Made by a program: the position numbers and the translations under genes. The notes under the pieces were generated by a model that worked only from the letters and a program-made list of their open reading frames with translations, ran no database searches and was not told the DNA's origin. Below are positions 1 to 14,200 of a DNA stretch of 64,000 nucleotides, in pieces (the first letter of the stretch is position 1; every line of letters starts with the position of its first letter). The stretch is taken from NCBI GenBank assembly GCA_963669155.1, contig OZ022582.1, forward strand, positions 28,403,773 through 28,467,772. The letters are read 5' to 3'. The stretch comes from Arbacia lixula (lineage: Eukaryota > Echinodermata > Echinoidea > Arbacioida > Arbaciidae).

Positions 1-112
1 ACTATGTAACCGTATTTCATTTTCTACCATGGTTCCAGTGAACGCCAACGCTGTAGAGGCATCCTGGAAGAATATCTGGTCAATGTTGATTCAGAAAGAA
101 CAATTTGTGTGA
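1..112 (+). CDS. Possible last coding codons of a gene cut by the left edge
   Basis: Frame 2 is open from the window edge to a TGA at 110-112 and ends in the residues ASWKNIWSMLIQKEQFV. A CAG at 36-38 could be a splice acceptor, so the coding part may begin at 39. I do not recognise the peptide. The main support is its position at the head of a long AT-rich stretch that resembles a 3' UTR. A chance open frame of this length is quite possible. Confidence 0.2.
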   Translation, partial: LCNRISFSTMVPVNANAVEASWKNIWSMLIQKEQFV

Positions 113-3100
113 TGAGGAAGGAAGTGAATCACGGATTGTGTGTAGTTTGAAAGCAGGTCTGGATTACATGCTGAGATCAGGTATCACAGCCTGGCCTAAC
201 ACATGGCTTGCTCATATGTTATGCTTTCTTGTCAGTAAAACAAGTCATATGTAAGGATTTTCAGGCCCTGCATCAAATTTAAAACTTGTTGCCCCCATCT
301 TCATCTGCATAGTCAAGTGTGAAGGTGTACCAATTTCTCATTTGAAGTGAATAGCGCCAGGACATTTATCCTCAAATGTGGAAACATATATCTCATCTCT
401 AGTAAATATGTATGATCAGAGCGATGAGGTTTATATTTCCATGTTTGTGAGGTGTATGCTATGACATAACTAGTAGCTCTAAATGCATTAGTGCAATGTG
501 AACTTGCACTAATGGCATCCCATGTTGTGCATCGCACTGCCAGTAAGATTGAATTAGAACAATGCAAAACCCCTTTTCTATAAGGTGAATATTTTTCTAT
601 CAGCTTGCAGATAAATCTGAACTTAGCAAAATCCCCATTAGCTTTTATCTTGGTTGATCCACACTCCACATAAGCATGATGTTGTGACTAAAATGTACTT
701 TATAAAAATCAAAATCTTCAAAAGATGCATTTGATATCTTAATATGCAAGATACATTGATTTCTTGGAAGTGAAGTGACACACCTGTGTAAATACAGTGA
801 CCCATTTGTTTTAGGAAGATAAATTTTCTGATATACACATGAGGAATGTTATCATGCACTTAAAGCTTTTCATCGAGGTTCAGACTAGCAAAGCATTGAT
901 GTATGTGTGCTTGCCAAACTTACACTTGAAAACTTTTCTTTCATATTTAATTTGCATTACTTGGTATTCAATGCTGCAGTGTACATTATTACTTTTGACT
1001 TCTCAGTGTTGAAAGCAGGAAAGCTATCTTCAGACTGTTATATGAGTATTAGTAGAAGTTTTTTTTTTCTCCTGTAGTGATCACATAAATAGTCGTGTCT
1101 CATCAATTTGTTAATTTTCCTAATAATTAAAGACATGGCAATGAAAAATCACCCTAACAAAACATGAATAGTTCAAAATTCATCGGGCTCAAAGGCAATG
1201 TAGCCACAAATAAATGAGCCCTTGTCAGAAGTAAAAGAGCTCTTGTGAAGACATGTTTTTTCTCATGAAGTATGGTACACACAAAAATCTTCTCCCTGTT
1301 TTCTAATGTACAGAGTTTTGTTTGATGTCGATCGCAAGTCAAGTTGCAATCAATCACAACTCTTTATTTATGAGAAAGGGTTGTGTTTCTGCATAAACTT
1401 AAGGATGTGTTTTCTCTCTGAGTATCATAATCCACCCCGTAGGACAACATACACCTCATCACTTACCCCTAAATGGATCGGCTCTAACTTAGCTTTTGTA
1501 CAATTACCATATTTGTTTTTCAATTTCTGTGGTTCGCCCAGCTGCTATTGCGTACCTGACAAAGTGCCAATTTGTTTTGATATAATTTTTTTTTATTTTT
1601 TATGATTTTTGTGAGTTTTCATGCATTTTTTTCATCAAATAGTGCTTCTTCCAGGTTTTTAAAATTATTTTATGCTGTTTGTTTTACATAGAATGTAGAA
1701 GTATTGTTTCTTTCATATGAATTTATGCAAATATTGCAGCAAAACAAAACGCCTATTGAACGCATGCAATACTATTTTGCACACATAAACCACTGTCATT
1801 TGATATTCTGTGCTCTGTAATTCTTTAGGCTAAAAAAATCTACATCAGATTGTGCGCAGGAACTCCACTTGTAAAGGGGAAATCATCCATCTCCAGGTTT
1901 TTGCTCTGATATTTGAAGTTATGCTGTCCTTTACAAAAATTACAGAATGTCCCATCTTGCCAAGATTAGGGTTTGAGCATGTATATCTTACATGTACATT
2001 AGCCTTGTTATTCAAAAACAATAAAGAGCTGATTTGTTCTTAGTGCACCCCGCCCCTCCCCCTCCCTCTCCCCCCTTATCCCACTCCTTCATATCAATCA
2101 TGTGAGTAATTTGGTTGGTCGTGACATTAAAGCAATTACTTGTGGTTAAGTTTGAACGATGCTGCAAAGTTTATTGTGATGTGGGATTATGCATGAATTG
2201 GTGCACATGCTTGATGTTAGCTGAGGTAAAATGTATCTCTTTGTTATTCAAAATGTAAGCTGTGAACATTGTTATGCAAAGTGAAAAGAGATTCTGTATG
2301 ATATGTTGATTTTTCAACCCTTTTTTTAGAAGTGTTCACCCTTATGCCCAGAGATCCTTAAACATGAAGTTCACTTATGCTGATTTTAAAAGTTATAAGC
2401 GCTAACTGCGCATTATGGCTTAATTTGTATGTGTGCCAAGATAATGCAAAAAATTGGTAACAAAACATTGTTATCACCGGTAATAGTCAGAATTTATGAA
2501 ATGCATATTGATTGTGATAACTAGTACAGGGTATAAATATGTAATTGGATAAATTATTCAAACTGAGCTCCTCAATACTTACAATTCAGTCATTCATCTA
2601 TCATTGGTTGTTTAAGCCTCTCATTACCATAGGCTCATTCACTCTGCTTTAAGTCAATGATCTCATGACTTGGTACCAAGAAGGTTGAAGTCTCCTCAGA
2701 GCTCATGGGAGAGATATCATTTTGTGTGGATACTTGGGTACCGGTATGGTATTCCTTGAATTTCTCTACGAATACGGTTTATTGTTTTCTTGCGATGTTA
2801 TGTATGTTTGTTCAGTATTTGTTGAGACCGGAATTTAGACAAAAATGTTCTTAAAAATCATCATGTTGCACAGAAATATGTTCCTTATGATAGTGAGAGG
2901 AAAAGGTGTGAGATGTTGGAGTATATGTGGCTGAGCTACATCTGCGGTACATATCTACCTTGGTTAAGTATTGTATATTTTCAAAAACTCGCAATGCATT
3001 CTGACTGGCCATCATGTTGCCAAGGTACGTGTACTCTACATCCTGAGTTTGATGAATACTCTCTTAGTCTCATTAATACTCTGTAGGTGCTGATAGCAAG

Positions 3101-4328
3101 ACATGAATCTTTCACCCATCTCTTGTGACTGTGGCATATCAGAATTCAATCCAGAACTTGAGAATGAAAGGTCCAAGCAAGCTTTCTTTGTAGATGTGCA
3201 TGATGCATGTACATGCTTCTGTTGTAGAGATGTATGCTGGCACATGTGATGTATCAACTTCACATAGCCATGAAGGAAAAAAAAGGAATATATATACCAG
3301 TCAACAACAACAACAACAAAAAAAGCATTGGTTATTAGTGTTGCAGATGTCTGTATCTGTCCGCGCTAAATATGGCAGCCGACAACATGAATGGCAAATC
3401 ATGATGAATCGTCAAAAAAAATCGCTGCTTGTAATGAGCAAAGGATGTTTTAATCCTGTGCACAGAAAAAAATGAAGATCATGTACTCGTATATTTGTTT
3501 AGCACTACCTCATTTTGTTCCAGATTTCATGTGAATGATGAAATCATGTAGTAGAATTTGTAATGTAGGTATATACATGTGAATTGACTTGTGAACTAAA
3601 CTTACAAAGCTGAAAGTGAAGTTGAATTTACAGTATGAATCAATGAAATTTTAAGTGTGATTTTGACTATGAAATATTTTTTGTTTCATTGAAATGTGAG
3701 AAAATTGTTTTTTTGTTTTGTTTTTTTTATGTACCTCTGTAACTAGTTTGCACCTTTTGTGTGCTTGCAACAACTTGAAATACCTGGTATCCAGCGCTGA
3801 ATTTGGGTTTAAAGTCTTTTCTCCACAAAACTGTTGTGATGAAATGAAGTATGACGTTATAAGAAGATATTCGTAAAGTGGATCTGTTACCTCATCAAAG
3901 TGTTATTGAAAAATATCCTTGCCTTTGTTGGAAAACAAGGGTATGTATTGCATGGAGCATGAACAAGTATTTTCCTTCGACAGAAATCTGTCAATTTTTT
4001 TGCCATTTTTAATAAAAAGTGTCCTCACCTGTGTTGAAGAAGAAAGATGTCTATTACAGGTACACCCTGCATCATGAAAAAGTATATGTATTTCCCTCAT
4101 TAGAAATCTGTTGTTTTTCTTTGTGCTCAGTGGGTCTCATTTGAAATTGGGAAATAGAAAAAGCAGATGAAAGAAAAGAAAATAACACTGCATTACATAC
4201 ATTTTAATCAAAGATTAAATTGAATTTTTTCTGCATTTAATAGAAGTAAATCATGCAAAAATAGAATGTTGTAGCAATATGTGCACATGTAAACTTGAAA
4301 ACAAGATTGGTGGATGATTGCATTTTTA

Positions 4329-4420
4329 TGCTTCCGCCGTGAAGTGGTTGGAGGCATTATGTTTTAGGGTTGCCCGTCTGTCACTCGTCCGTAAATGCAA
4401 TATCTGGAGAACCATTTTGT
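4329..4420 (+). repeat. Interspersed repeat fragment
   Basis: This segment runs from a GC-richer start (TGCTTCCGCCGTGAAGTGG) into a GTCCGTC-containing stretch, unlike its AT-rich surroundings. I read it as a degraded dispersed repeat. The right boundary is uncertain and may reach about 4750. Confidence 0.3.
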
Positions 4421-5094
4421 TTTGATGCATGTTTTTCACAGAACTAATGAACTGTATGGAATGATAGCTATGAGGTTACAGATGAGAACTTTTGCAAAAA
4501 TTGTAAACAAATCTTCTTTCATTTTTATGCAGTAACAATGAATTTCAAGCAAACATGACCCAAAAGATGGATCACTGAATGCAGATATGCTAATCAGATT
4601 TGAGGTCAAATTCCTCAGAGCTTAGAAGTCAATGAAATTTTCCAAAAACTATCAAAAATTAGTAGTTTAAATATTTTCACCAGATATTGAGAAGATGTGA
4701 ATGGTTTGGAGGTAGTATCTATAGGTAAAAGGTCAGTAAAAGATAAAGAGTTGAATTTGGAATCCCATTAAAAGCCTATGAGCGTTTAAACCTGTTTTCT
4801 GAGCATAGACGATCAATTCAAAACCAAAAATTTTACAGACGGAGGCATATTTATTCACTACGTACAGTCGTGTTGCTCTAGGCCTAATTAGATTTGGATT
4901 GTCTTTTGAGTTTGTTACTTGCAACTAGTGATGGATGTAGAGTCTCCTATTCATACAATCAACATTTCGCTGACTTCTATTCAGATTTACAGTGATTGCT
5001 GTTATGTAGTCTTATGCACGTTCAATGAGCAGCGAACAATGTGGGAATGCCCACACATAAATGAGTCATTTTTTAATCTGCTTTCATATCATTT

Positions 5095-5226
5095 TAGCAT
5101 TATACATGTATGGGTGTTTTCAAAGGATATATGGATCTGTCTGTCAATCACCAGGATAATTAGCATTATACATGTATTGGTTTTCCAGGGATATGTGGAT
5201 CTGTCTGTCAATCACCATGACAATTG
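5095..5226 (+). repeat. 66-bp direct tandem duplication
   Basis: Two copies start with TAGCATTATACATGTAT, at 5095 and 5161, and both contain GGATCTGTCTGTCAATCACCA. The period is 66 bp, with about a dozen differences between copies. Confidence 0.75.
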
Positions 5227-6677
5227 GCCGGTTCCCCTTCTCATAAATTTCATATCAACTGTTTGAGATCACTTTCTGGTGATGAATTTCCTCTGTTGTG
5301 ATTCCCCATAGAACTATTTATGAATACATCATTACATCATGTATATCAACTAAATTCATGTCTGTGCATGTGGAGTCATCTGATCATGCGCCTCGGACTA
5401 ATGTACAAGCATTTCTGAAATACATTTCACTTTGTTAGCTTCATTTTTACTGTACTATGTCTTTATACTTGTTCTCACAGCAAGAAGATCAATGTTTTTG
5501 TTGTAGATATTTGTATAATGAGAGATATAAGAGAATATACGGCAATTATTTATCTTTCTATTGAACTGAGTTTGGCATTGAATCACATTATGTACTTAAA
5601 GAAAGGAAGCTTTATTGTTGCGAATTTGAATTCTCAAAATGGAAGTTTAGATTTCATTAATACTTATTGTGTGAGTGTGATTAAGATTTCATCTACTTTT
5701 CTTTCCGTTTGCACTGGATATTTAATCAAAAATCTTATATTTAGCAGTACATTGTATATTTATTGTGAATTTTTTATTTTCTATTTCTTTTATACGTATC
5801 AGTATTCATTTTAATTTTCAGCAGTGGTTTACAGTTTATGCAATGTAAAATAATCTTCCAGATATGTAACAAGAAGAGAATGACTTTGAAACTATTTGTA
5901 GAGGAAATAGTGTAACATGAGAGAATGTTTGAATATAATGTGAAATATAACCCTACATGTTTGGAAGTATTTGCTCCGTGTTTCATGTCTAACTATTCAC
6001 AGGCTTTTTGTACATATTGAAGATTGTACAGCTGTGTGTATGCATTTTTGTTTTAGTGTCAGGTACATATATTTGACCTTTGTTTGATTTCTGAATGCAA
6101 GCATTATATAGTGCAGGATATAATGTGGTTTCTGGGGAAATAAAACAAGATCATGATATCGAGAACAACTGAAATATTGTGACTAATGTGTTTGTTGTAA
6201 TTTGTTTTTTCCTAATGTGAGTCTTTTAGCATTCAATTTTGACATTTTTGTCCATGGACATATGTAAAAACATTTACACAAATACATTTATGTGTTGGTA
6301 CATTAGTGTGAAGAAATTTTTACTTCTCCCCAAATGTGCCTAGAGAGTATTAATGAGATGTACTGTTAAAAATGCAAATTCTGACATCCATATAAAGCTA
6401 TGCTCGAAGAGCCATTGCTTTGAGAGGCGACGAGTTAGTAGCAGAGCTACCAACATTGAAATTCAACAATCAGGTAGATGTGGAGAAATTTTATCAAAAA
6501 TCAGGGAGATGTCAATCACATGCATAAAACATAGTGACAATACATGTATACATGTATATCCATAATCAGGGAGATGGGTGATTTGATGAAATCCATTGCA
6601 GCAATATTGGTCTATTGTCATGGAGTTTTAGAAACTTGCTGAAAGTTATTTGCCTTCAAAGGATCCACGTTTGGAGT

Positions 6678-6742
6678 AATAAGTGATTAAATCAAAATGT
6701 TCGGGCTGAACATTTTGAGGACTTGTGATTTAATCACTTATT
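6678..6742. repeat. Nested inverted repeat (hairpin)
   Basis: A perfect 17-bp arm (6678-6694, AATAAGTGATTAAATCA) is repeated inverted at 6726-6742. Inside it a second stem, AAAATGTTC with GAACATTTT, sits around the loop GGGCT (94-116 of the same line). It may be a short foldback element or a hairpin in a transcript. Confidence 0.85.
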
Positions 6743-7259
6743 TTTTCTGTTTTTGACAATCGAATGATTTTTTTTTTCATACAGGCAATGGTATGTGTGG
6801 CTAACTTTGACAGATTTTTATTAAAACCTTCACTAATATGTTTCTTTCATGTGTCTCCTCAGGGTTAAATTTCGATAATCCCTTTGATTTTCTTGTTATC
6901 ATGTTAATGGAAATGACACCAGCACAACCAACATGTATGGGTGTCAAGTATTGGCATGAGAGCCTTCTATTTCATTCAAACAAATTTCACTATAAACCAA
7001 CTCGTCACCTGAAGGAATGTTCTTAAACTAATGTATCAATGGTAAAATAATGATTTAAAAGCATGATTATTGGACGTGTCATCACAGAAGATTGAAATTT
7101 GAAAAGCTACCAACTGATGGCGGAGCAGCCAAACATTAGGCTGTGCTATTCTGTTCAAAACATTGTGGACTTTGCTCTTAGTGATAACAGGCTGTATAAG
7201 CAGAGCTTGAAGGTGGTGAAATGAACATTGTTTTAAAAAAATCACAAAGACTGACACAA

Positions 7260-8121
7260 AATGAATTATCTATAGATACAGAAATTTAATGCAATAATTT
7301 GTACATCTAATACAAAAACATACACATGTACAATACATACATACTGTAGATCACATGAAAAAGTGTTACCAATAAACAGAAACGAACATAAATCACAAAT
7401 AACTTGATAAACAGAGAAAAGTCATCGTTTTGGCATAATCAGAAACATTTCGCTAACTACGGTACATGTATTTACAAGATTTCTTATGTGAATGGTGAAT
7501 TGCGCAGCTCCAAAACAACATTGACATGTTTTATTTAGTATCTATGACAGATAAATTACTCTTATGTACAATGAAAAATGTTTATGTGAGAATGTACCGG
7601 TACATGTATTCATAAAGATGATATGTTGCTGATTATTTTTCAAGATTCTTGAATTGAATTAGTCTACAATCTTGCAAACAGACAAGGTTTGAGTCTAAAG
7701 TAGACGTATATACTTGTCTAAACATTGAATACACATGTACTAATAGTGTTGAGATTACAAAAAATGGCCTGCAGCCAAACACAATTTAGATGTCAGACCC
7801 GTAATGAAAGCTGAAAAAACGAAAATAAGTGCATACCTCTATATCACTCTAATTCACAATCCACTTGTTCCTCCAAATCTATGCTAAGTACAAAACAGTC
7901 CCCTGTAAATGCTTTATATCACCTTGTGTTGAGGTATACCATTGACCTCTTATTTCTAAACATGAGTAAAATTGCAATAAATTTTGAAATATGTAATCAA
8001 TCCCCCAAAAGGCCCAAAGAAGTAACTTTAGAAACTATACAGAATTACATCATACATCATATCCACACATGAGCATATTTATGAATAGCACCGTGCCAAT
8101 TTATCAAGAATGTTTGTCTTA
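7260..8121 (-). other. 3' flank / probable 3' UTR of HMMR
   Basis: AT-rich DNA downstream of the HMMR stop codon. A minus-strand AATAAA lies at 7530-7535, about 590 nt past the stop, and is a plausible polyadenylation signal. No other gene is visible. Confidence 0.35.
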
Positions 8122-8283
8122 TCAATTTCTTTGAGCGAGCGGCCGAGCCTGGTTCTCCTTGCCGTTCTTGAAAGCCATGCTGGGGTCAAACTTCTTCTTT
8201 CCCTCCGCCTTCTCCACCTTGTCTTTCATCTGTCGCAGCGTCTTTGTGTGTTTGGTGTTCTCCTCACGCAGTTTGGCGACCTC
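8122..8283 (-). CDS. HMMR: HMMR last coding exon
   Basis: 53 codons and TGA, beginning EVAKLREENTKHTK (vertebrate EVSKLRCQLAKKKQ). A second B-X7-B pair is Arg966 and Lys974. FDPSMAFKNGKENQ matches vertebrate FDPSKAFHHESKENF, including a KEN tripeptide at about 1002-1004. Confidence 0.94.
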   Translation of the reverse strand, partial: EVAKLREENTKHTKTLRQMKDKVEKAEGKKKFDPSMAFKNGKENQARPLAQRN

Positions 8284-11200
8284 CTAGATAAGAAAACCAT
8301 CACCGGGACGACGACATCAACAATTTGCTCTTCAGGAGTGGAGGTATTAACAAGATTAGTTGACAATATGACAGGTTCATATAACATTCTTTCATGGAAT
8401 GCTGGTTTCTTCTTTTTTATTTTATAAAAGGACGGATACCCCTTCTACAGGTCTAAATAGGGAAGTTGTGTAAATACTAAATACACATGCTCCATAACAT
8501 TTATCAGTAGAAGAAAAGAGGAGCAAATTAAGGAGCCCAAAAGTAACATGAAAGAAACATATTAGTAAAATTTTGATGAAAATCCATCAAAGCATGAGAA
8601 CACTATCCCATATGTTGTGTACTATTTTCTTGAAAATGTTTTCTAAAAAGAATATCCATCATTTTACTTGTGCATTTGATACATCATTAGAAACACATTT
8701 TTACACACATACTGCGATGAAAAAAACAATTATTCCTTCATCAAAAACAGAAAAATGGAATTCATGGAATCATGAAGCACCCAACATAAGGAAGAGCACC
8801 TCACATGTGATGTGACAAAATCAAAACTATAAAATCAAATAACTTTCTTATCCTTTGGGAGATTATCATCAAATCTTCACGGATATGTTCCTTCCATGTT
8901 TCTTCTTTTATTGAAATCAACCTTATTTCAGGGTGGACTATCCTTTCTGATTTCCATGGTAACACTACATCAAAGCCCTTTGGATTCATGCCTTGTATGA
9001 CCTATCCCTCCACCTTCCACCCACCTTCTTGAGAGTGAAGTTCTCATCCTTGATCTTCATGATGTGGTGGATCTTCTGTTTCTGGTTCTGGTGTCCCAGC
9101 AGCCGGGCGTAGTCCGAGCTCAGCTTGTTGACCTCGCTCTGGGCCGCATCATTCTGGCTGAGCAACATCCTCCTCTCCATCTCAAACTGGTCTAGCTGCT
9201 CCTGAGGATCACAGAGGAAATAATAGAAGTGAAGACACTTTCTACAAGGTTTTGGACAGAATTTGCTTCATTAATATCATTCCAATAGCCTTCATTAATA
9301 TATTCCTTACCCCTATATAGCCCGGGCTATTTTGAAATTGCCTAGCCCAAGGATGGCTAAGATCTTGACCATTGATCGCGCGATGTTGTCGACAAATGAC
9401 TGTCAAAGGTGCAAATTAATTTTCATTTATTCATTAAACCATTACAAAAACAACAAAAAAACAACATATCTACAAACATGAAATAATGGTATGGACCCCT
9501 AAGAAGCAAATCTGCCTTTTAACGGGGCCCTTTACATAACAAAATGTGTGCATAATGGTCAACAACAAAAATAGCCTCAATCACTGCATTAAACTCATTA
9601 AACTCTCATTATTGATCACAGCGAGGGAACCAATACCACGAGGCAGAGTCTGTGCACACAATCATGCAACCCTCACAACTTCATTCTTAGAAGTAATCTT
9701 ACTGGTATCATGTAAATAAATAGCAGGTCAGTAAAAGAAAATGTGAGGTATTTTGTACAAAATTAATAAGGTACTATTTTTAAAGATAAACAACAAACTT
9801 TATCCTCATTCAACTTTTCTAATCTGTAGCTTTGAAAAAGTGACTGGGAAAAAAACAAAATTGACAAATGTTACTACAAGTACATGTACCTGCTGAATCA
9901 TAATGGACAATAAAATCAATAATATGAATAGATTTACCTGGAATGGGGCAACTTTCTCCAACAGCTCTTTGAATTTCGCCTCCCAGCTTTCCGACTCCTG
10001 GCGTAGAATATCTATAGCTTCCTCGTCAATGCATTTATGATTGCTGTGAACAAATGGGGAAAAAAATGCACACATTTTAATACTGCATGTAGTTTATGGC
10101 TAAAAATTAAACCCTTGGTCATGTGAACAGAGTGAAGAGGAAACCTGAAATAATATTCCTAATGGAGATCACTATTATTTTATCTGCTTTTAAATTGTAA
10201 TATGACAAACAATGTAATTACTGATATATTTAATTTTGGCGATTACAGTAATTACAATCCCATGCACAGACTAAATACTAATTCCATATCTATAATTGAA
10301 TGTCAAACACATATTTGGCATGAATCTTGATCAACACAAATTTGGCATGGGGAGATGGTCATTCCTCAAAAAACATTGAAGAAAATCCCCAAAAGCATTT
10401 GAAGAAGACGGCCCTGATGACAGTTAGATATATAGAACTACACTGTCAGCATGCTTCGACTTTCCATAGAATGTTTATATGCACCCTAAATGGTCATGGG
10501 AACTTTTACTGTGAGTAGAGTAATGGAAGTGTTCCAATCTGTACTTCTATAACAGTTCCTCTGGAATCTGTTCTACCGCAGGCATTGAATATGAGTATGA
10601 GGTGAAGCTTTAGACTTACTCTGCCTCTGTCTGTAGGACCTGCAGTCTTTCCTCCAGATCTTCGATCCTCTCCTCTAGCCTAGCCCGCATCTGAGCCGTC
10701 TTAGCCTCATGTTCCGCCCTCTCCTTCTCTAGGTCCGCCTCCCGCCCTGACAGCTTGGTCTGAGTCTCCACCAGGCGACGCCCAAACTCTGCCCGCTGGG
10801 CGTGGCATGCCCCCTCCAGGTCCGCTACTTGAGCCTTCAGGCTGGACTCGGTCTCGCCCAGTCGCACCCGCAGCTGACTGCTCTCCTGCTGGGCAGAGGC
10901 TGCTTCACACTCCAACCTACCACGGAGGAATGTCAACATATGATAATCACACAATGTGAACTCTTAATTCGTAATAGAGCTACAGGCTACCAAATAAGCA
11001 TACTCATTAGTAAATATCCCTGATTACTGTCTAACTTAAATTGAGACTTCAACTGCATAAACAGCTTGGGAACGGACAGAGGCGGGGCATAAAAAGAAAG
11101 AGTCTTGTTGTCCTAGAGTTTCCCCTTATAGCCCTCCTTCAATTGATTGTATAACTTCCTTTCTTTCTTGCGAGACAAACAATTATCACTATTCGCAATG

Positions 11201-14200
11201 AGTAACATATCTAGCATTATTCCTTTCTTGTTTGTTTACCTGTGAACATTCTGCTGGCCTGCCAGCAAGTCTTCGCAGAGTTTTTTCTTGGCAGCTTGCA
11301 GTAGGTCCACCTGAGTCACCAGACTTTCTTTGGCTCTCTCAGCAGCGCTCAGGCTGGACTGGAGACTAGCAGCCAGGTCTTGCTGCTCGGCTAGACTCCC
11401 CTCCACAGCCCTTTTGTCAGTGCGTGTCTGTTCCAGGGCCTGCTCTGCACTGGCCTGTTTGTCCTCAGCGAGTTTCAGCATGGCGTGGAGTCTCTCCTTG
11501 TCCAATCTGATATCCTCCATCTGTGTGCAGAAGCAGAGTAAGCAAGGAATAATGCAACACCCTTCATGCATAGAAAGTTACATTTACCTGTAACTTTAGT
11601 CTTAGTCTTAGCCCCATACTTAGACCACTTTCTGTTCACATTGGTTTTCACTGAAGTGGGCTAGTACAGGATTATTTGGCCCTACAAAAGAGCTGGGCGA
11701 ACCCTGCAATTGCGGTGCCTAGCCATAGAGTACGGGGCTAAGAGCTCGAGTGTACCACTATAACAGAAACAAAAATTAGTACGAGGCTAAGGAAAAGTGG
11801 TGCTATCAGAGATAAGCTAATGCATGATGGGCAAGCGACCTAGATGCATTCAACTAAGTGGTAAAGAGCACTTGTGCAAGATGTTAACTCATAAATATTC
11901 ATAAACTATCAAGAAAGTCCAGGGCTAACGATTTTGAATGTGAACATCATGGATTTCTTTAACCGGGTTCAAGCAAATAGTAAGAATGCCAGTGTACACA
12001 GCCTCAAAAATAGTACGAAATACAGGGCTAAGAAAACCCAATGTAAAAAGGGTAGAATGGGAACAAAGAGGAGGAGAGTGCGGACAAGACTTACATTGCC
12101 TTCCTGCTTGGCTAGCCTTGTCTCAATGTTACTCAGCTCCTCAAAGTCTTCCCCTAGCTCCTTCAGCTGAGTCTCCAGCTCACTCACCCTCGCCTGCACA
12201 CAAAGCACCAATGATACCACATTTCAGTCAAAAGCCATTTGATTGTTGGATAGATCAGGGATTTAAATACCGTTCAAATTGCAAAGAAAAAAAATGTTTC
12301 ATCCTTGACGAAAACTAGATAAATAGAACCATGTTGTAAATACGTTTGAACGTAAATATGTTCTACTCCACCAATTCACAATACATAATTTAGTCTCACT
12401 GTGGTATTCTGCTAATTACATTTAGCCTTATGAAACATTTCAGGTAAGTGTAACTCCGTTTAACCATATTTGAATGCTTATCAATCCCAGATATGATAAT
12501 TTCACACCATTTGTACATAATCTGCCATCACTCCTAGTCTTCCCACGAACAACAGCTCCCCTATTTACCATTTCTGAGTTGAGTTCTTCTCGTAATTTCT
12601 CCTTCTCCTCAGCAAACTTCTGCTGGTCTTGGTCTCGAGCCGCCTCCAGCTCTCTGAGCGATGAAACCAGCTTGGATTTCTCTGACTCCATCTCCTGTAG
12701 TCGGGTCTGAAGCTGCTCTTTGTCTGAGCTGATACTTTGCAACTATACACAAGAAAAACATAACAATTTTAATACATACAGCTACATCATTAAAGTTGAT
12801 AGGCATTAAATGGATAGCAACATCACATGACAGACATTTTTGGCATCAACTCGGGGAGGCCTTCGCCCTGCAGTGGGTCCATCTTGGCTGATGATGATGA
12901 GATCATTATAAAAATAAAAATCAACTCATTGATCTTGTACTGGGATTGATTGTTTTGGTGTGATAAGACTGAAGATTATGGAGTGAGTTGGTTCATTTCA
13001 ACCAGGAGTAAATGGGTAGTTTGTATGATGGGAAAGCCAAGGAAGATGTTAATCTGAATGCTACTAGAATAATAAGGAATACTCCCCAGGGAGCTGGTGA
13101 AGAACATAACATAAGATGAACTGAACTTAACAAAGCTGAACTAAGAGAGGCACAAGAAACATTTCCATGCTCAGTGTTAACAGACCTTGGGTGTAGCCTG
13201 AATCCTGAATACCGGGATAGCTTTACTGTTCACACTCACCATGTCCTCCTGGAGCTTGAGCCTGTGATCCAAGCCAGTGACTTCATCCATCTCATTCTCC
13301 ATCTCCTCTCCCAGCTCAGCCAGCTGTCCCTGAAGGAAGGCTACCTGGTCCTATCATATCAAAAACACAAGTATAATCAAAGCAAAAGATTTACATTGTT
13401 TTCTTTTTGTATCATTTAAATGACACAAGCTCATATGTCAGTTGGTTTTGCAGAAAAAGCAGAAATGAAATCAAATAAAGAAAATTAATAATGGAAAAGC
13501 CTACTGGTGTGGGTAATTGTATGTCTCTTTGAAAGGTAACCCTAAAATGTTATCAGTAAACACAGAAATTAGGAGAAAGTTGTTGGCGCTATTTTCAGTA
13601 GATTGGATGAATGCTATTACAGAAAAGTAATGGGTATTTTTTTAATAGAAATTTGCAAAATTGGAAACAACACATTATACCCATTTAGAGGTGATGCTAC
13701 ATTAAACTGTAAGTGGCATGGTAACACGAACAAAGCTCATTGGCTGCTTGCATATATCAGAAACAGTAATGATCAATTGATACAGACAACATTGTGGTTC
13801 CAGTTTGACTAACCTTCTCAGCCAGCAAGGCAGCTGTGACCTTAGTCTTCTCTTCTACATGCTGTAGCTTCTCCTTCTGCCTCTCCTCCTCTAGGAGTCT
13901 CGTTCTCTCCATCGCCTGCGCCTTCTTCGCTTCCAGTGTCTGCAGAGTCTCTCCGAGGTCTGCCCGCAATCCGCTCAGCACTATGCCCTGGATTTATAGA
14001 TCAATTAATGTGGATTTCTTTAAGAAATATTTTTTTTTTTCTTACAGCCAGGTTTTTCTTTTTCTTCTTTGCCTTGCTCTCCATTTCTCACCATCACCAC
14101 TATCTTCCTTCGTTTTCCTCTTCGCTCTCTACATGGTTTATCTCCTTTGCCTAAATCTTCTTCCCCTTCCAACCGTTTCTTCTCCTCGTCCTTCTTTATT

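Larger units (their letters stand above)
113..6200 (+). other. AT-rich stretch without a gene; possible long 3' UTR
   Basis: No open frame here resembles a protein and I see no exon with convincing splice sites. The stretch has fewer inverted-repeat elements than the rest of the window. Canonical AATAAA hexamers occur near 2021 and at 6139-6144. It could be the 3' UTR of the gene that may end at 112, or plain intergenic DNA; the sequence does not decide. Confidence 0.25.
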
